From JAUHWL01 sp964416385 (GTDB taxonomy: Bacteria > Bacteroidota > Bacteroidia > Flavobacteriales > Schleiferiaceae), in the NCBI GenBank assembly GCA_964416385.1, contig CAYQDW010000001.1:1-64000 (forward strand): 64,000 nt of DNA, read 5' to 3'. Position 1 is the stretch's first letter; each line of letters begins with the position of its first letter. A program made the translations under genes and the position numbers. The notes below the pieces were generated by a model. It saw only the letters and a program-made list of their open reading frames with translations. It was not told the origin of the DNA and made no database searches. This document shows, piece by piece, positions 7,418 through 15,292 of this stretch.

Positions 7418-9292
7418 TTAAAATACCAAATCTGCAAATTCCACATCTTTTTCAATCAAATCATACTCCGTACGTTTACGTTCCGCATAAAGCTTTTCAA
7501 TCGCTTCAGGTGAATACCCTTTCCATTGGTAAAAGGTCTCAAATCGCGCGCGTAGGTCTGCATCGCTTATCTGTTTAAATACTTTCAAATCGGCCAGGTT
7601 GCGCAAATGCGCGGTGGCCAAACCTACAATACCTTCCAGAATTACAACGTCATGGTCAGCCAGCCGGTAGCTCACACTTTGTGCGGTGCGCAAGGGGTGG
7701 CGGGCATAACCCGAAGCAACTACTTCCTGCCCGTGTAATATGGCTTCAATATCCCGTTCCAGCTTTGGCAGTTGAAAATTGTGGAACACATCAACTTCTG
7801 CTTGACGTTCACTTTTGGGTAAGATCCAGTCGTCTAGACTTACAAGCAAAACCTTATGTCCATTAGATTCTAGGTACTTAGAGAGGGCAGTGGCCAGCGT
7901 ACTCTTGCCAGAGCGCGTATTTCCTGCAATGCTAAATATAAAAGGTCGCTTTTTACTTTCTGCAAAAGCCCTGTGAAGCGTGTCAATTTGCTTTTGAAGT
8001 GGATTATCAAGAATAAAATCAACGGCTTCTTGCAAATTGCCCATAAAATAATCGGGTAAGAATTGGGCATTTTTTACACCATGACCAGTTTTTACGCCTA
8101 TGGTGGTTACACCAGCTGCACGGCCTGCCAATGCATCGCGCTCACTGTCGCCAATCATGTAAGATTTTGAAAGATCGATGTTAAATCGCTCTGCCGCTTG
8201 TAAAATCATACCAGGCTTTGGTTTGCGGCAATTGCATGCTACCTTAAACTCTTTAACCTCGCCCGGAAAACCACCGTGCGGGTGGTGCGGACAGAAATAA
8301 ATGGCATCAACAAATGCGCCTTGTTCGCCCAATTGCCACGCCATTTTCTTGTGGATTTCGCTCAGACCATCCAAATCGGTCAACCCACGTGCGATAACAC
8401 TTTGGTTGGTAATAACCACGGCCAAATATCCAGATTTGTTAATCTTTTTAATCGCCTCCGCGGCATAAGGATAAAGGGTGAACTCGTCAGGATCCTTGAT
8501 GAGATCAGTGTCATAGTTAATCACACCATCACGGTCTAGAAAAATGCACTTCTGTTTGTGCTTTAAATTTCTGGAGGCTACTTTACCACTGCGCAAATCG
8601 CCAGAAACTTTATGTAGCCGATCTGGCGTACCCATATCTTTTAGGTACTCGGTGGTATTGTAGGCATAAACCGGGGTTTCTTTAATAATGTTTGGGAAAA
8701 TATCCTTTCCAAAATCTGCTTTTATGCCTTCTTCTAAATACTTAAAGATTTGCGAACTAAAAATATAAGTAGCGGCATTAACCACGTTGTGGTAAAAAAC
8801 ACCCGCTTTATGCGGCTTGGGATGAAAAGCGGTTACCAAACCATTTTCGTCCATTTCTAATAAATCACTATCAAATGGATGATCATTTGGGTGCACAACC
8901 AATGTAGCCGTTGCGTTTTTAACTTGATGAAAGGCATAGAGCCTTTTGATATCCATATCTACCAAAACATCGCCATAAAGCACTAAAAAATCTTCTTTTA
9001 AGTGAGATTCTAAAGCTTTTACACCACCAACAGTACCAAGAGGTTTTTCTTCAACGTAGTAGTGCAACTTTACGCCAAATGCATCGCCATCGCCAAAATA
9101 TTCAATAATGCTGTCTTTGAGGTGATTAACCGTTAGCCAAATTTCATTGATGCCATTTTCGGCACAAAGCGTAATGAGATAAGAGAGCAGAGGCTTACCC
9201 TCAATCGGCATCATAGGTTTGGGCAGATCACTACGTACACCTTGTAAACGCGTACCTTTTCCTCCAGCTAAAATAACGGCCTTCTTAAGCAT
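7418..9292 (-). CDS. Trifunctional fusion: heptose-1-phosphate nucleotidyltransferase, HAD bisphosphate phosphatase and P-loop kinase
   Basis: One 624-residue frame with three domains. Residues 1-230 are an HddC-like nucleotidyltransferase (AGGKGTRLQGVRSDLPKPMMPI). Residues 248-430 are a GmhB-like HAD phosphatase with catalytic D253 and D255 and the zinc ligands C334, H336, C353 and C355 (CNCRKPKPGM). Residues 450-624 are a uridine-kinase-like P-loop domain (GNTRSGKST at 457-465, SLDDW). The first two explain removal of the C7 phosphate from heptose 1,7-bisphosphate and NDP-heptose formation, completing the route from gmhA and hddA. The kinase substrate is unknown. A -7 box ends four bases before the ATG. 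The last about 60 residues recur as the pseudogene at 4396-4593. Confidence 0.85.
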   Translation of the reverse strand: MLKKAVILAGGKGTRLQGVRSDLPKPMMPIEGKPLLSYLITLCAENGINEIWLTVNHLKDSIIEYFGDGDAFGVKLHYYVEEKPLGTVGGVKALESHLKEDFLVLYGDVLVDMDIKRLYAFHQVKNATATLVVHPNDHPFDSDLLEMDENGLVTAFHPKPHKAGVFYHNVVNAATYIFSSQIFKYLEEGIKADFGKDIFPNIIKETPVYAYNTTEYLKDMGTPDRLHKVSGDLRSGKVASRNLKHKQKCIFLDRDGVINYDTDLIKDPDEFTLYPYAAEAIKKINKSGYLAVVITNQSVIARGLTDLDGLSEIHKKMAWQLGEQGAFVDAIYFCPHHPHGGFPGEVKEFKVACNCRKPKPGMILQAAERFNIDLSKSYMIGDSERDALAGRAAGVTTIGVKTGHGVKNAQFLPDYFMGNLQEAVDFILDNPLQKQIDTLHRAFAESKKRPFIFSIAGNTRSGKSTLATALSKYLESNGHKVLLVSLDDWILPKSERQAEVDVFHNFQLPKLERDIEAILHGQEVVASGYARHPLRTAQSVSYRLADHDVVILEGIVGLATAHLRNLADLKVFKQISDADLRARFETFYQWKGYSPEAIEKLYAERKRTEYDLIEKDVEFADLVF

Positions 9293-9296
9293 GGGT

Positions 9297-9304
9297 CAAA
9301 GGTA
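9297..9304 (-). promoter_or_regulatory. -7 promoter box of the heptose fusion gene
   Basis: TACCTTTG on the minus strand is a perfect match to the Bacteroidota TAnnTTTG box. It ends only four bases before the start codon, implying a leaderless or nearly leaderless transcript. No matching -33 TTTG was found at the usual spacing. Confidence 0.5.
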
Positions 9305-9398
9305 AGTTTCACAAACATTCTTATCTGCACAGTCTGTCAATAATTAAGAATTCTTATCGTTGTGTCATTACGTATTTTTGTCAACACGTTTAAAAACT

Positions 9399-10085
9399 AT
9401 GCACAAGTATTATTTCATATTTCTTTTTCTCTTGCCCATTGGCATAATGGCGCAAGAAAACAAAGTTGATTCGCAGGGCCGTAAACAAGGGCAATGGCGC
9501 AAGTATTATTCTGAAAAGAAGGTGCGTTACGAAGGCATGTTTAAAAATGACATACCTATAGGCATATTTACGTATTACTATGAAAATGGAAAAAAGATGG
9601 CGGTAAATCGCTATCGCGGTACTTCAGGCATTGCCTATTCTACCCAATACAATGAGCAAGGTATTCGCATTGCAGAAGGTAAATATGTGGGCCAAGAAAA
9701 AGATAGCATTTGGCGTATTTATAATGATAAGGGCATTTTTATTGCAGAAGAAAGCTATTCTAAAGGCATAAAAGAAGGTGCTTGGGTTACTTACTACGAA
9801 GATGGTACCGTTGCAGAACGCATTGAGTATGAAAATAATGTAAAGAGTGGCGTTTGGATTCAGAAATATGAAGATGGTACCATACGCACTAAAGGCATTT
9901 ATAAGGATAATGCCTTAAACGGTGAGTGTTCATATTTTGATGAAAATGGAAAACCTACCGAACGCGGAGCATATAAATTAGGTTTAAAGCATGGTGTTTG
10001 GTTGGTTTATGAAGATGGCAGCCCCCTAACCAAAGAAGTTTGGAAGCAGGGTAAATTGATTAAGAGTACCCCCTTAAAAAAATGA
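9399..10085 (+). CDS. Secreted YwqK-like (MORN-type) repeat protein
   Basis: The 228-residue product from the ATG at 9399 starts with a signal peptide (MHKYYFIFLFLLPIGIMAQ). An upstream TTG at 9360 would add 13 residues before it and is unlikely. The body is a run of about seven YwqK/MORN-like repeats of the form GxWxxYYEDGTxxxxIxYxNNxxxG, for example EGAWVTYYEDGTVAERIEYENN and SGVWIQKYEDGTIRTKG. Such repeats fold as beta-hairpin ladders in the periplasm or outer envelope. The molecular function is unknown for the family. The stop overlaps the mnmA start by ATGA, so the two genes are coupled. A -7-like TATTTTTG lies at 9373-9380. Confidence 0.75.
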   Translation: MHKYYFIFLFLLPIGIMAQENKVDSQGRKQGQWRKYYSEKKVRYEGMFKNDIPIGIFTYYYENGKKMAVNRYRGTSGIAYSTQYNEQGIRIAEGKYVGQEKDSIWRIYNDKGIFIAEESYSKGIKEGAWVTYYEDGTVAERIEYENNVKSGVWIQKYEDGTIRTKGIYKDNALNGECSYFDENGKPTERGAYKLGLKHGVWLVYEDGSPLTKEVWKQGKLIKSTPLKK

Positions 10086-11275
10086 AACGTGTAGTTGTAG
10101 GGCTTAGTGGTGGTGTAGATAGTAGCGTAGCCGCGTATCTCTTAAAAGAGCAGGGCTATGAGGTTATTGGTTTGTTTATGCGTAATTGGGTAGACGAAAC
10201 GGTTACGCTGCATAATGAGTGCCCTTGGATAGAAGACAGTAACGATGCGATGATGGTAGCAGAGAAACTCGGCATACCATTTCAAGTAATAGACCTAAGC
10301 GCTGAATACAAAGAGCGCATTGTTGACTATATGTTTGCAGAGTATGAGGCAGGGCGAACGCCAAATCCGGATGTGCTCTGCAATCGCGAAATCAAATTCG
10401 ACATTTTTTTAGATACAGCATTAAAATTGGGTGCCGACTATGTTGCTACGGGTCATTATTGCCGAAGGGGTATAGTGGAGCACAATGGTAAAACCATTTA
10501 CAGGCTATTGGCTGGTGCCGATGAAATGAAAGATCAAAGCTATTTTCTGTGTCAGTTAAATCAACACCAACTTTCTAAAGCATTATTCCCAATTGGCGAA
10601 TTAAAAAAGCCTGAGGTACGCAAAATTGCACGTGAGTTAGATTTGGTGACGGCAGAAAAAAAAGATTCGCAAGGCCTTTGCTTTATTGGTAAAGTTAGCC
10701 TGCCTGATTTTTTGCAGCAACAGCTTAAACCCAAAACAGGTGCCATTATAGAAATACCTGCAGATGCACCAATATTTCAACGTACGCCCTTTGTTTATGG
10801 TGATGATGTTAGTTCTGAGGGCTTGTCAGAGATGAGCTTACCATATAAATACGCACCAGAAATGGGCACCAAAGTAGGCGAACATCGCGGTGCGCACTAC
10901 TTTACCATTGGCCAACGAAAGGGCTTGTTGGTTGGTGGGTCGCCAAAACCATTGTTTGTAATCGGTACTGATGTAGCAACCAATACAATTTATGTAGGGC
11001 AGGGAGACGCGCATCCTGGATTGTATCGCCACGTACTTTTTATTCCAACTAAAGATGAGCATTGGTTACGCCCAGACTTAAAACTCTCCGTAGGAGAAAA
11101 CAAACGTTTCTCTGCCAGAATAAGGTACAGGCAGCCATTAAAAGAAGCGATTCTCTATAAAGATAAAGAGGGGTTGTATATTGCGTTCATTGATGCCCAA
11201 CGCGCCATTACGCCAGGTCAATTTACTGCGTGGTACATGGGCGAAGAATTAATAGGATCAGGAGTTACAGCATGA
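10082..11275 (+). CDS. mnmA: tRNA-specific 2-thiouridylase
   Basis: A 397-residue MnmA. The PP-loop GLSGGVDSS (residues 8-16) activates U34 with ATP. The catalytic cysteines lie in NPDVLCNREIKF (about residue 100) and SQGLCFIG (about residue 199), and the C-terminal PUA-like barrel ends in ITPGQFTAWYMGEE. It installs the 2-thio group at the wobble uridine of tRNAs for Lys, Glu and Gln in the cytoplasm, using sulfur relayed from a cysteine desulfurase. Length is slightly above the usual 360-370. It overlaps both neighbours by ATGA-type junctions, so it sits in a three-gene transcription unit with two exported proteins, an arrangement without obvious functional logic. Confidence 0.95.
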   Translation: MKRVVVGLSGGVDSSVAAYLLKEQGYEVIGLFMRNWVDETVTLHNECPWIEDSNDAMMVAEKLGIPFQVIDLSAEYKERIVDYMFAEYEAGRTPNPDVLCNREIKFDIFLDTALKLGADYVATGHYCRRGIVEHNGKTIYRLLAGADEMKDQSYFLCQLNQHQLSKALFPIGELKKPEVRKIARELDLVTAEKKDSQGLCFIGKVSLPDFLQQQLKPKTGAIIEIPADAPIFQRTPFVYGDDVSSEGLSEMSLPYKYAPEMGTKVGEHRGAHYFTIGQRKGLLVGGSPKPLFVIGTDVATNTIYVGQGDAHPGLYRHVLFIPTKDEHWLRPDLKLSVGENKRFSARIRYRQPLKEAILYKDKEGLYIAFIDAQRAITPGQFTAWYMGEELIGSGVTA

Positions 11276-12894
11276 AAAAAATAGTACTTATTACGCTTGC
11301 CTTAGCAGCAACTTTAGCCACAAAAGCACAGGTTAAATTCTGGGTTTTTTTTACGGATAAGCCTCATGCCGAAAGTTTTTTACAAGCGCCTGAGCGTATG
11401 TTAAGTGAGCGCGCACTAATGCGCAGACAGCGCCAAGACATACCGTTAAGCATTACAGATGTGCCCGTATCAACCACATACATAAAAGCCTTAAAAAATG
11501 AAGGTGTGGTTGTTTTAACCCAAAGCAAGTGGCTAAATGCGGTAAGTATTTTTGCAACGCAGCAACAGCTAGAAAGTATTCAAAACCTAAGTTTTATAAA
11601 AACCATAAAGCCTGTGCTTAACATGGGCCGCGCACAAGAATTGATAGAAGAAACGTCTATTTTTAAAACATTTACAGCGCAGCCCTATTCATATGGCAAC
11701 AGTTGGAATCAGATTTCTATGCTGGCCGGTAACGTGCTACATGATAATAACCTCAGAGGGCAAAACATGTTGATAGCGGTATTAGATGGTGGTTTTACAG
11801 AGGCTCAAAATATTAGTGCATTTGATAGTCTTTGGGCCAGAAATGGCATTATAGCAACACATGATTTTGTGGATGGAGATACTAACGTTTTTGAGCGCGG
11901 AAGTCATGGTACAAGCGTGCTTAGTGTTATGGCCGGATTTGTAGACGGCCAAATGGTTGGATCTGCTCCAAAAGCAAATTATATTTTATTGCAATCTGAA
12001 GATCAGTCTAGCGAAACTACCATAGAAGAAGATAATTGGGTGCGCGCAGCAGAGTTTGCAGATAGTGTTGGCGCAGACCTCATTAACAGCAGTTTGGGGT
12101 ATTACACGTTTGATGGTGGAATTGGGGATTATACCTATGCAGATCTTGATGGCAGAACGGGCATAACAACAATAGCCGCGCTCATGGCTGCACGAAAAGG
12201 TATTCTAGTTGTAAATAGTGCGGGTAATGAAGGTTCATCTGCCTGGAAATATATCATAACGCCTGCGGATGCAGATAGCATCTTGGCTGTGGGAGGAGTT
12301 GATGAAAACGGAATACGCGTAAACTTTAGTAGCCACGGCCCAACAGCAGATGGTCGTATTAAGCCAGATGTTTGTGCAAAAGCACAAAGTGTAACGCTTA
12401 TCAATGTTTTCGGAAATGTAGCTACCAGTAATGGTACCTCGTTTTCTTCCCCTTTAATTACTGGTTTAGCAGCCTGTCTATGGCAAAATCACCCTAACCG
12501 CACAGCCATGCAGGTGCGCAGTGCCATTATGCAAAGTGCAAGCATGTATAATAATCCGGATACTTTGATGGGGTATGGAATTCCAAATTTTGCCCTTGCG
12601 GATGTATATCTTACATTTTTAGATAATGAGGCATTCCAACCTAACTTACAGGAGGTTGATTTACTGCCCAATCCGTTTTTGGATGTAGTTTCTTTACGTG
12701 TAAAATTACCCAGATATCCTGAGCACGCCCACTTAGTGATTATGGATAGCTCAGGAAAAATGGTCTATAAGACCGCGCTAGAAATCAATTCAGAAATAAC
12801 GGCCATTGGTGGTTTGGATGTTTTACCTGCAGGTCTATATATTTTCTCAGTTACCATTGGTGGTAAGGCCTATCAATTTAAAATGGTACGTTAA
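11272..12894 (+). CDS. Subtilisin-like (S8) serine protease, T9SS-exported
   Basis: The 540-residue product starts at the ATG at 11272, which overlaps the mnmA stop and opens a signal peptide (MKKIVLITLALAATLATKAQ). An S8 prodomain-like region runs to about residue 115. The catalytic triad is visible: D172 (IAVLDGG), H212 (GSHGTSV) and S390 (NGTSFSSP), with the oxyanion Asn N319 (NSAGNEG). The last about 75 residues are a T9SS type A sorting domain (LLPNPFLDVVSLRV...LPAGLYIFSV...FKMV). It should be a cell-surface or secreted protease. All key residues are present. Confidence 0.92.
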   Translation: MKKIVLITLALAATLATKAQVKFWVFFTDKPHAESFLQAPERMLSERALMRRQRQDIPLSITDVPVSTTYIKALKNEGVVVLTQSKWLNAVSIFATQQQLESIQNLSFIKTIKPVLNMGRAQELIEETSIFKTFTAQPYSYGNSWNQISMLAGNVLHDNNLRGQNMLIAVLDGGFTEAQNISAFDSLWARNGIIATHDFVDGDTNVFERGSHGTSVLSVMAGFVDGQMVGSAPKANYILLQSEDQSSETTIEEDNWVRAAEFADSVGADLINSSLGYYTFDGGIGDYTYADLDGRTGITTIAALMAARKGILVVNSAGNEGSSAWKYIITPADADSILAVGGVDENGIRVNFSSHGPTADGRIKPDVCAKAQSVTLINVFGNVATSNGTSFSSPLITGLAACLWQNHPNRTAMQVRSAIMQSASMYNNPDTLMGYGIPNFALADVYLTFLDNEAFQPNLQEVDLLPNPFLDVVSLRVKLPRYPEHAHLVIMDSSGKMVYKTALEINSEITAIGGLDVLPAGLYIFSVTIGGKAYQFKMVR

Positions 12895-12975
12895 TTCATA
12901 AGGTGGATTAACGATCTATTTGGGTTGAGAATTACCATAATTATTAAATGATGTCTTTTTCAAAAGCTATGATGC

Positions 12976-13926
12976 ATGAATAGAGTCACTTCGCTTTTTA
13001 ACATTAAATATCCTATTGTGCAGGCGGGCATGATTTGGTGCAGTGGTTGGTCCTTGGCCAGTGCAGCCGCTAATGCAGGTTGCTTAGGGCTAATTGGCTC
13101 AGGAAGTATGTACCCAGATGTTTTGCGTGAACAAATCCGTAAAACGAAAAAAGCCACAAACAACCCATTTGGCGTAAATGTGCCGATGCTTTACCCCGAT
13201 ATTGAAAAGCACATGCAAATCATTATAGAAGAAGGGGTTAAGGTTGTTTTTACCTCTGCCGGCAATCCAAAAACCTGGACTAAAATTTTAAAGGATGAAG
13301 GCATCACGGTGGTTCACGTGGTAAGTAGTGTAAAGTTTGCGCTAAAGGCTCAAGAGGCTGGGGTAGATGCTGTTGTTGCCGAGGGGTTTGAAGCTGGGGG
13401 TCATAATGGTAGGGATGAAACAACAACCTTCTGTTTGTTGCCAATGGTGAGGAAAGCCTTAGATATTCCGTTAATAGCTGCAGGAGGCATAGGTACCGGC
13501 AGAGGGATGTTGGCTGCGATGACTTTAGGCGCTGATGGCGTGCAAATTGGGAGCCGTTTTGCAGCAAGTTTAGAGAGTAGTGCACATCAAGCCTTTAAAG
13601 ATGAAATTGTTAAGGCCAAAGAGGGCGACACTATGCTTACGCTAAAAGAGCTTGCACCAGTTAGATTAATCAAAAACAAATTTTTTCATGACATTCAATC
13701 TGCATATAACCGTGGGGCTTCTACAGAAGAGCTAAAAGAATTACTAGGCAGGGCACGCGCAAAACGTGGTATGTTTGAGGGTGACTTAATTGAAGGTGAG
13801 CTAGAAATCGGGCAGGTTAGTGGCTTAATTGAAGATATTCAGCCAGTAGCTAGTATTGTGAACGATTTAATCAGCGAGTACGAGGAAGCGCGTGCCTCAA
13901 TGATGGGTGATTCATTTTCGCTTTAA
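12976..13926 (+). CDS. Nitronate monooxygenase family FMN enzyme
   Basis: A 316-residue TIM-barrel flavoprotein of the 2-nitropropane dioxygenase/nitronate monooxygenase family. The N-terminal FNIKYPIVQAGMIW and the FMN-binding segments GFEAGGHNGRDE (about residues 137-148, with the usual catalytic His) and PLIAAGGIGTGRGMLAAMTLGADGVQIGSRF (about residues 160-190) are intact. Such enzymes oxidise alkyl nitronates; close relatives include FabK-type enoyl-ACP reductases, but fabI is present at 30595, which makes a FabK role less likely. An ATG at 12969 runs into a stop, so 12976 is the start. Confidence 0.82.
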   Translation: MNRVTSLFNIKYPIVQAGMIWCSGWSLASAAANAGCLGLIGSGSMYPDVLREQIRKTKKATNNPFGVNVPMLYPDIEKHMQIIIEEGVKVVFTSAGNPKTWTKILKDEGITVVHVVSSVKFALKAQEAGVDAVVAEGFEAGGHNGRDETTTFCLLPMVRKALDIPLIAAGGIGTGRGMLAAMTLGADGVQIGSRFAASLESSAHQAFKDEIVKAKEGDTMLTLKELAPVRLIKNKFFHDIQSAYNRGASTEELKELLGRARAKRGMFEGDLIEGELEIGQVSGLIEDIQPVASIVNDLISEYEEARASMMGDSFSL

Positions 13927-13948
13927 AGCCAAAGATTCATGATTAAGA

Positions 13949-15193
13949 ATGCTTAAGCGGTCTTCATTTTGGAAAGCATTTGGTCCAGGTGTGCTTTTTG
14001 CAGGCACCGCAATTGGCGTATCGCATTTAGTGCAAAGTACCCGTGCTGGCGCAGATTATGGTTATTCTTTAGTTTGGGCTATCATTCTTGCCAATGTTTT
14101 AAAGTATCCTTTTTTTGAGTTTGGTACGCGATATGCCCATGCTACGCAAACATCACTTTTAGCAGGTTATCATAAACTTGGTAAATTACCAATTTGGCTC
14201 TACGTAGTTGTAACAGTTTCTTCCATGTTTACTGTAACAGCGGCTGTAACGTATGTTACTGTTGCCTTAATTGCATCTATAAGCGGTTTTACATCAAGTG
14301 CAGCATTACTCATACAAGTGGTGGTACTTTATATTTTAATTGTTGGTGGATTGGTTGTCGGTCAGTTTAAGCGCTTGGATCAAGCTATCAAAATTATTGC
14401 AGGCACATTTGTTATTGCTTTAGTTGTTGCTGTTGTAGCACTAGCGTTTAATCAACCGCCACATAAAATTCAACCCCAACTTACAACGTTATTTCACGAT
14501 CATAGCAAACTCATTTTTGTAATTGCTTTAATGGGTTGGATGCCAACGGCCATTGATTTAAGTGCTTGGAATAGCATTTGGACCATAGAACGAACAAAAT
14601 CTGAGAAGGAGCTCCCCACACTAAAACAAGTTTTATTAGATTTTAAAATTGGATATTGGATTTCTGCTATACTCGCGCTTGTCTTTCTAGTTTTGGGTGC
14701 AGAACTCATGTTTTTTCAAGGTACTACCTTTCCTAAAGCACCCGCTGCGTTTAGTGCTACCCTTATAGAATTATTCAGTGCCCAAGTGGGTGCTTGGAGT
14801 TACACATTTGTAGCTATTGCAGCCATTGGTGTTATGCTTAGCACATCCATAACAGTGTTTGATGGATACGCACGTGTGATGTCAATTACATCCGGCATGC
14901 TTGGGCGTTCATCACATTTAAGATCATATGCAACATGGTTGTTTATCACGGCTGGTGGGGGCTTAATAGTCATCTTCTTTTTCAATCAGCAGCTCACAAA
15001 ACTTGTAGATGTAGCCACCACAATATCTTTTATTGTGGCACCAGTGGTAGCCATTCTCAATTTGAAATTGGTCATGGCAAAGCACTTTCCAAACCCTGCA
15101 AAACCAAGTAAATTCATGCAAGTATGGGCGTTTTTAGGTATAATTTTTCTATTCTTATTCGCAGCTTTGTATTTGTTCTCCGTTATTAGCTAA
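13949..15193 (+). CDS. Nramp-superfamily membrane transporter with altered metal-site motifs
   Basis: A 414-residue protein with about eleven hydrophobic segments. The start FGPGVLFAGTAIGVSHLVQSTRAGADYGY aligns with Nramp helix 1, but where Mn/Fe transporters have DPGN it reads AIGVS. In the helix 6 region the usual MPH is MPT (LMGWMPTAIDLSAWNSIW). Fold and family are supported by the overall pattern, but the canonical metal ligands (Asp, Asn, Met) are not all present, so the ion or substrate is uncertain. It lies 22 bases after the nitronate monooxygenase gene, probably in one unit. It might carry another divalent ion or an organic solute. Confidence 0.78.
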   Translation: MLKRSSFWKAFGPGVLFAGTAIGVSHLVQSTRAGADYGYSLVWAIILANVLKYPFFEFGTRYAHATQTSLLAGYHKLGKLPIWLYVVVTVSSMFTVTAAVTYVTVALIASISGFTSSAALLIQVVVLYILIVGGLVVGQFKRLDQAIKIIAGTFVIALVVAVVALAFNQPPHKIQPQLTTLFHDHSKLIFVIALMGWMPTAIDLSAWNSIWTIERTKSEKELPTLKQVLLDFKIGYWISAILALVFLVLGAELMFFQGTTFPKAPAAFSATLIELFSAQVGAWSYTFVAIAAIGVMLSTSITVFDGYARVMSITSGMLGRSSHLRSYATWLFITAGGGLIVIFFFNQQLTKLVDVATTISFIVAPVVAILNLKLVMAKHFPNPAKPSKFMQVWAFLGIIFLFLFAALYLFSVIS

Positions 15194-15292
15194 CATTTTT
15201 TTTCCGTAAACTAATTAGATATGCAGTTAAGTTATTTTCATCCCCCTAAAAAAGAGCAATTCATGTTATCTTGGCGGCATAAATATTTAGGT

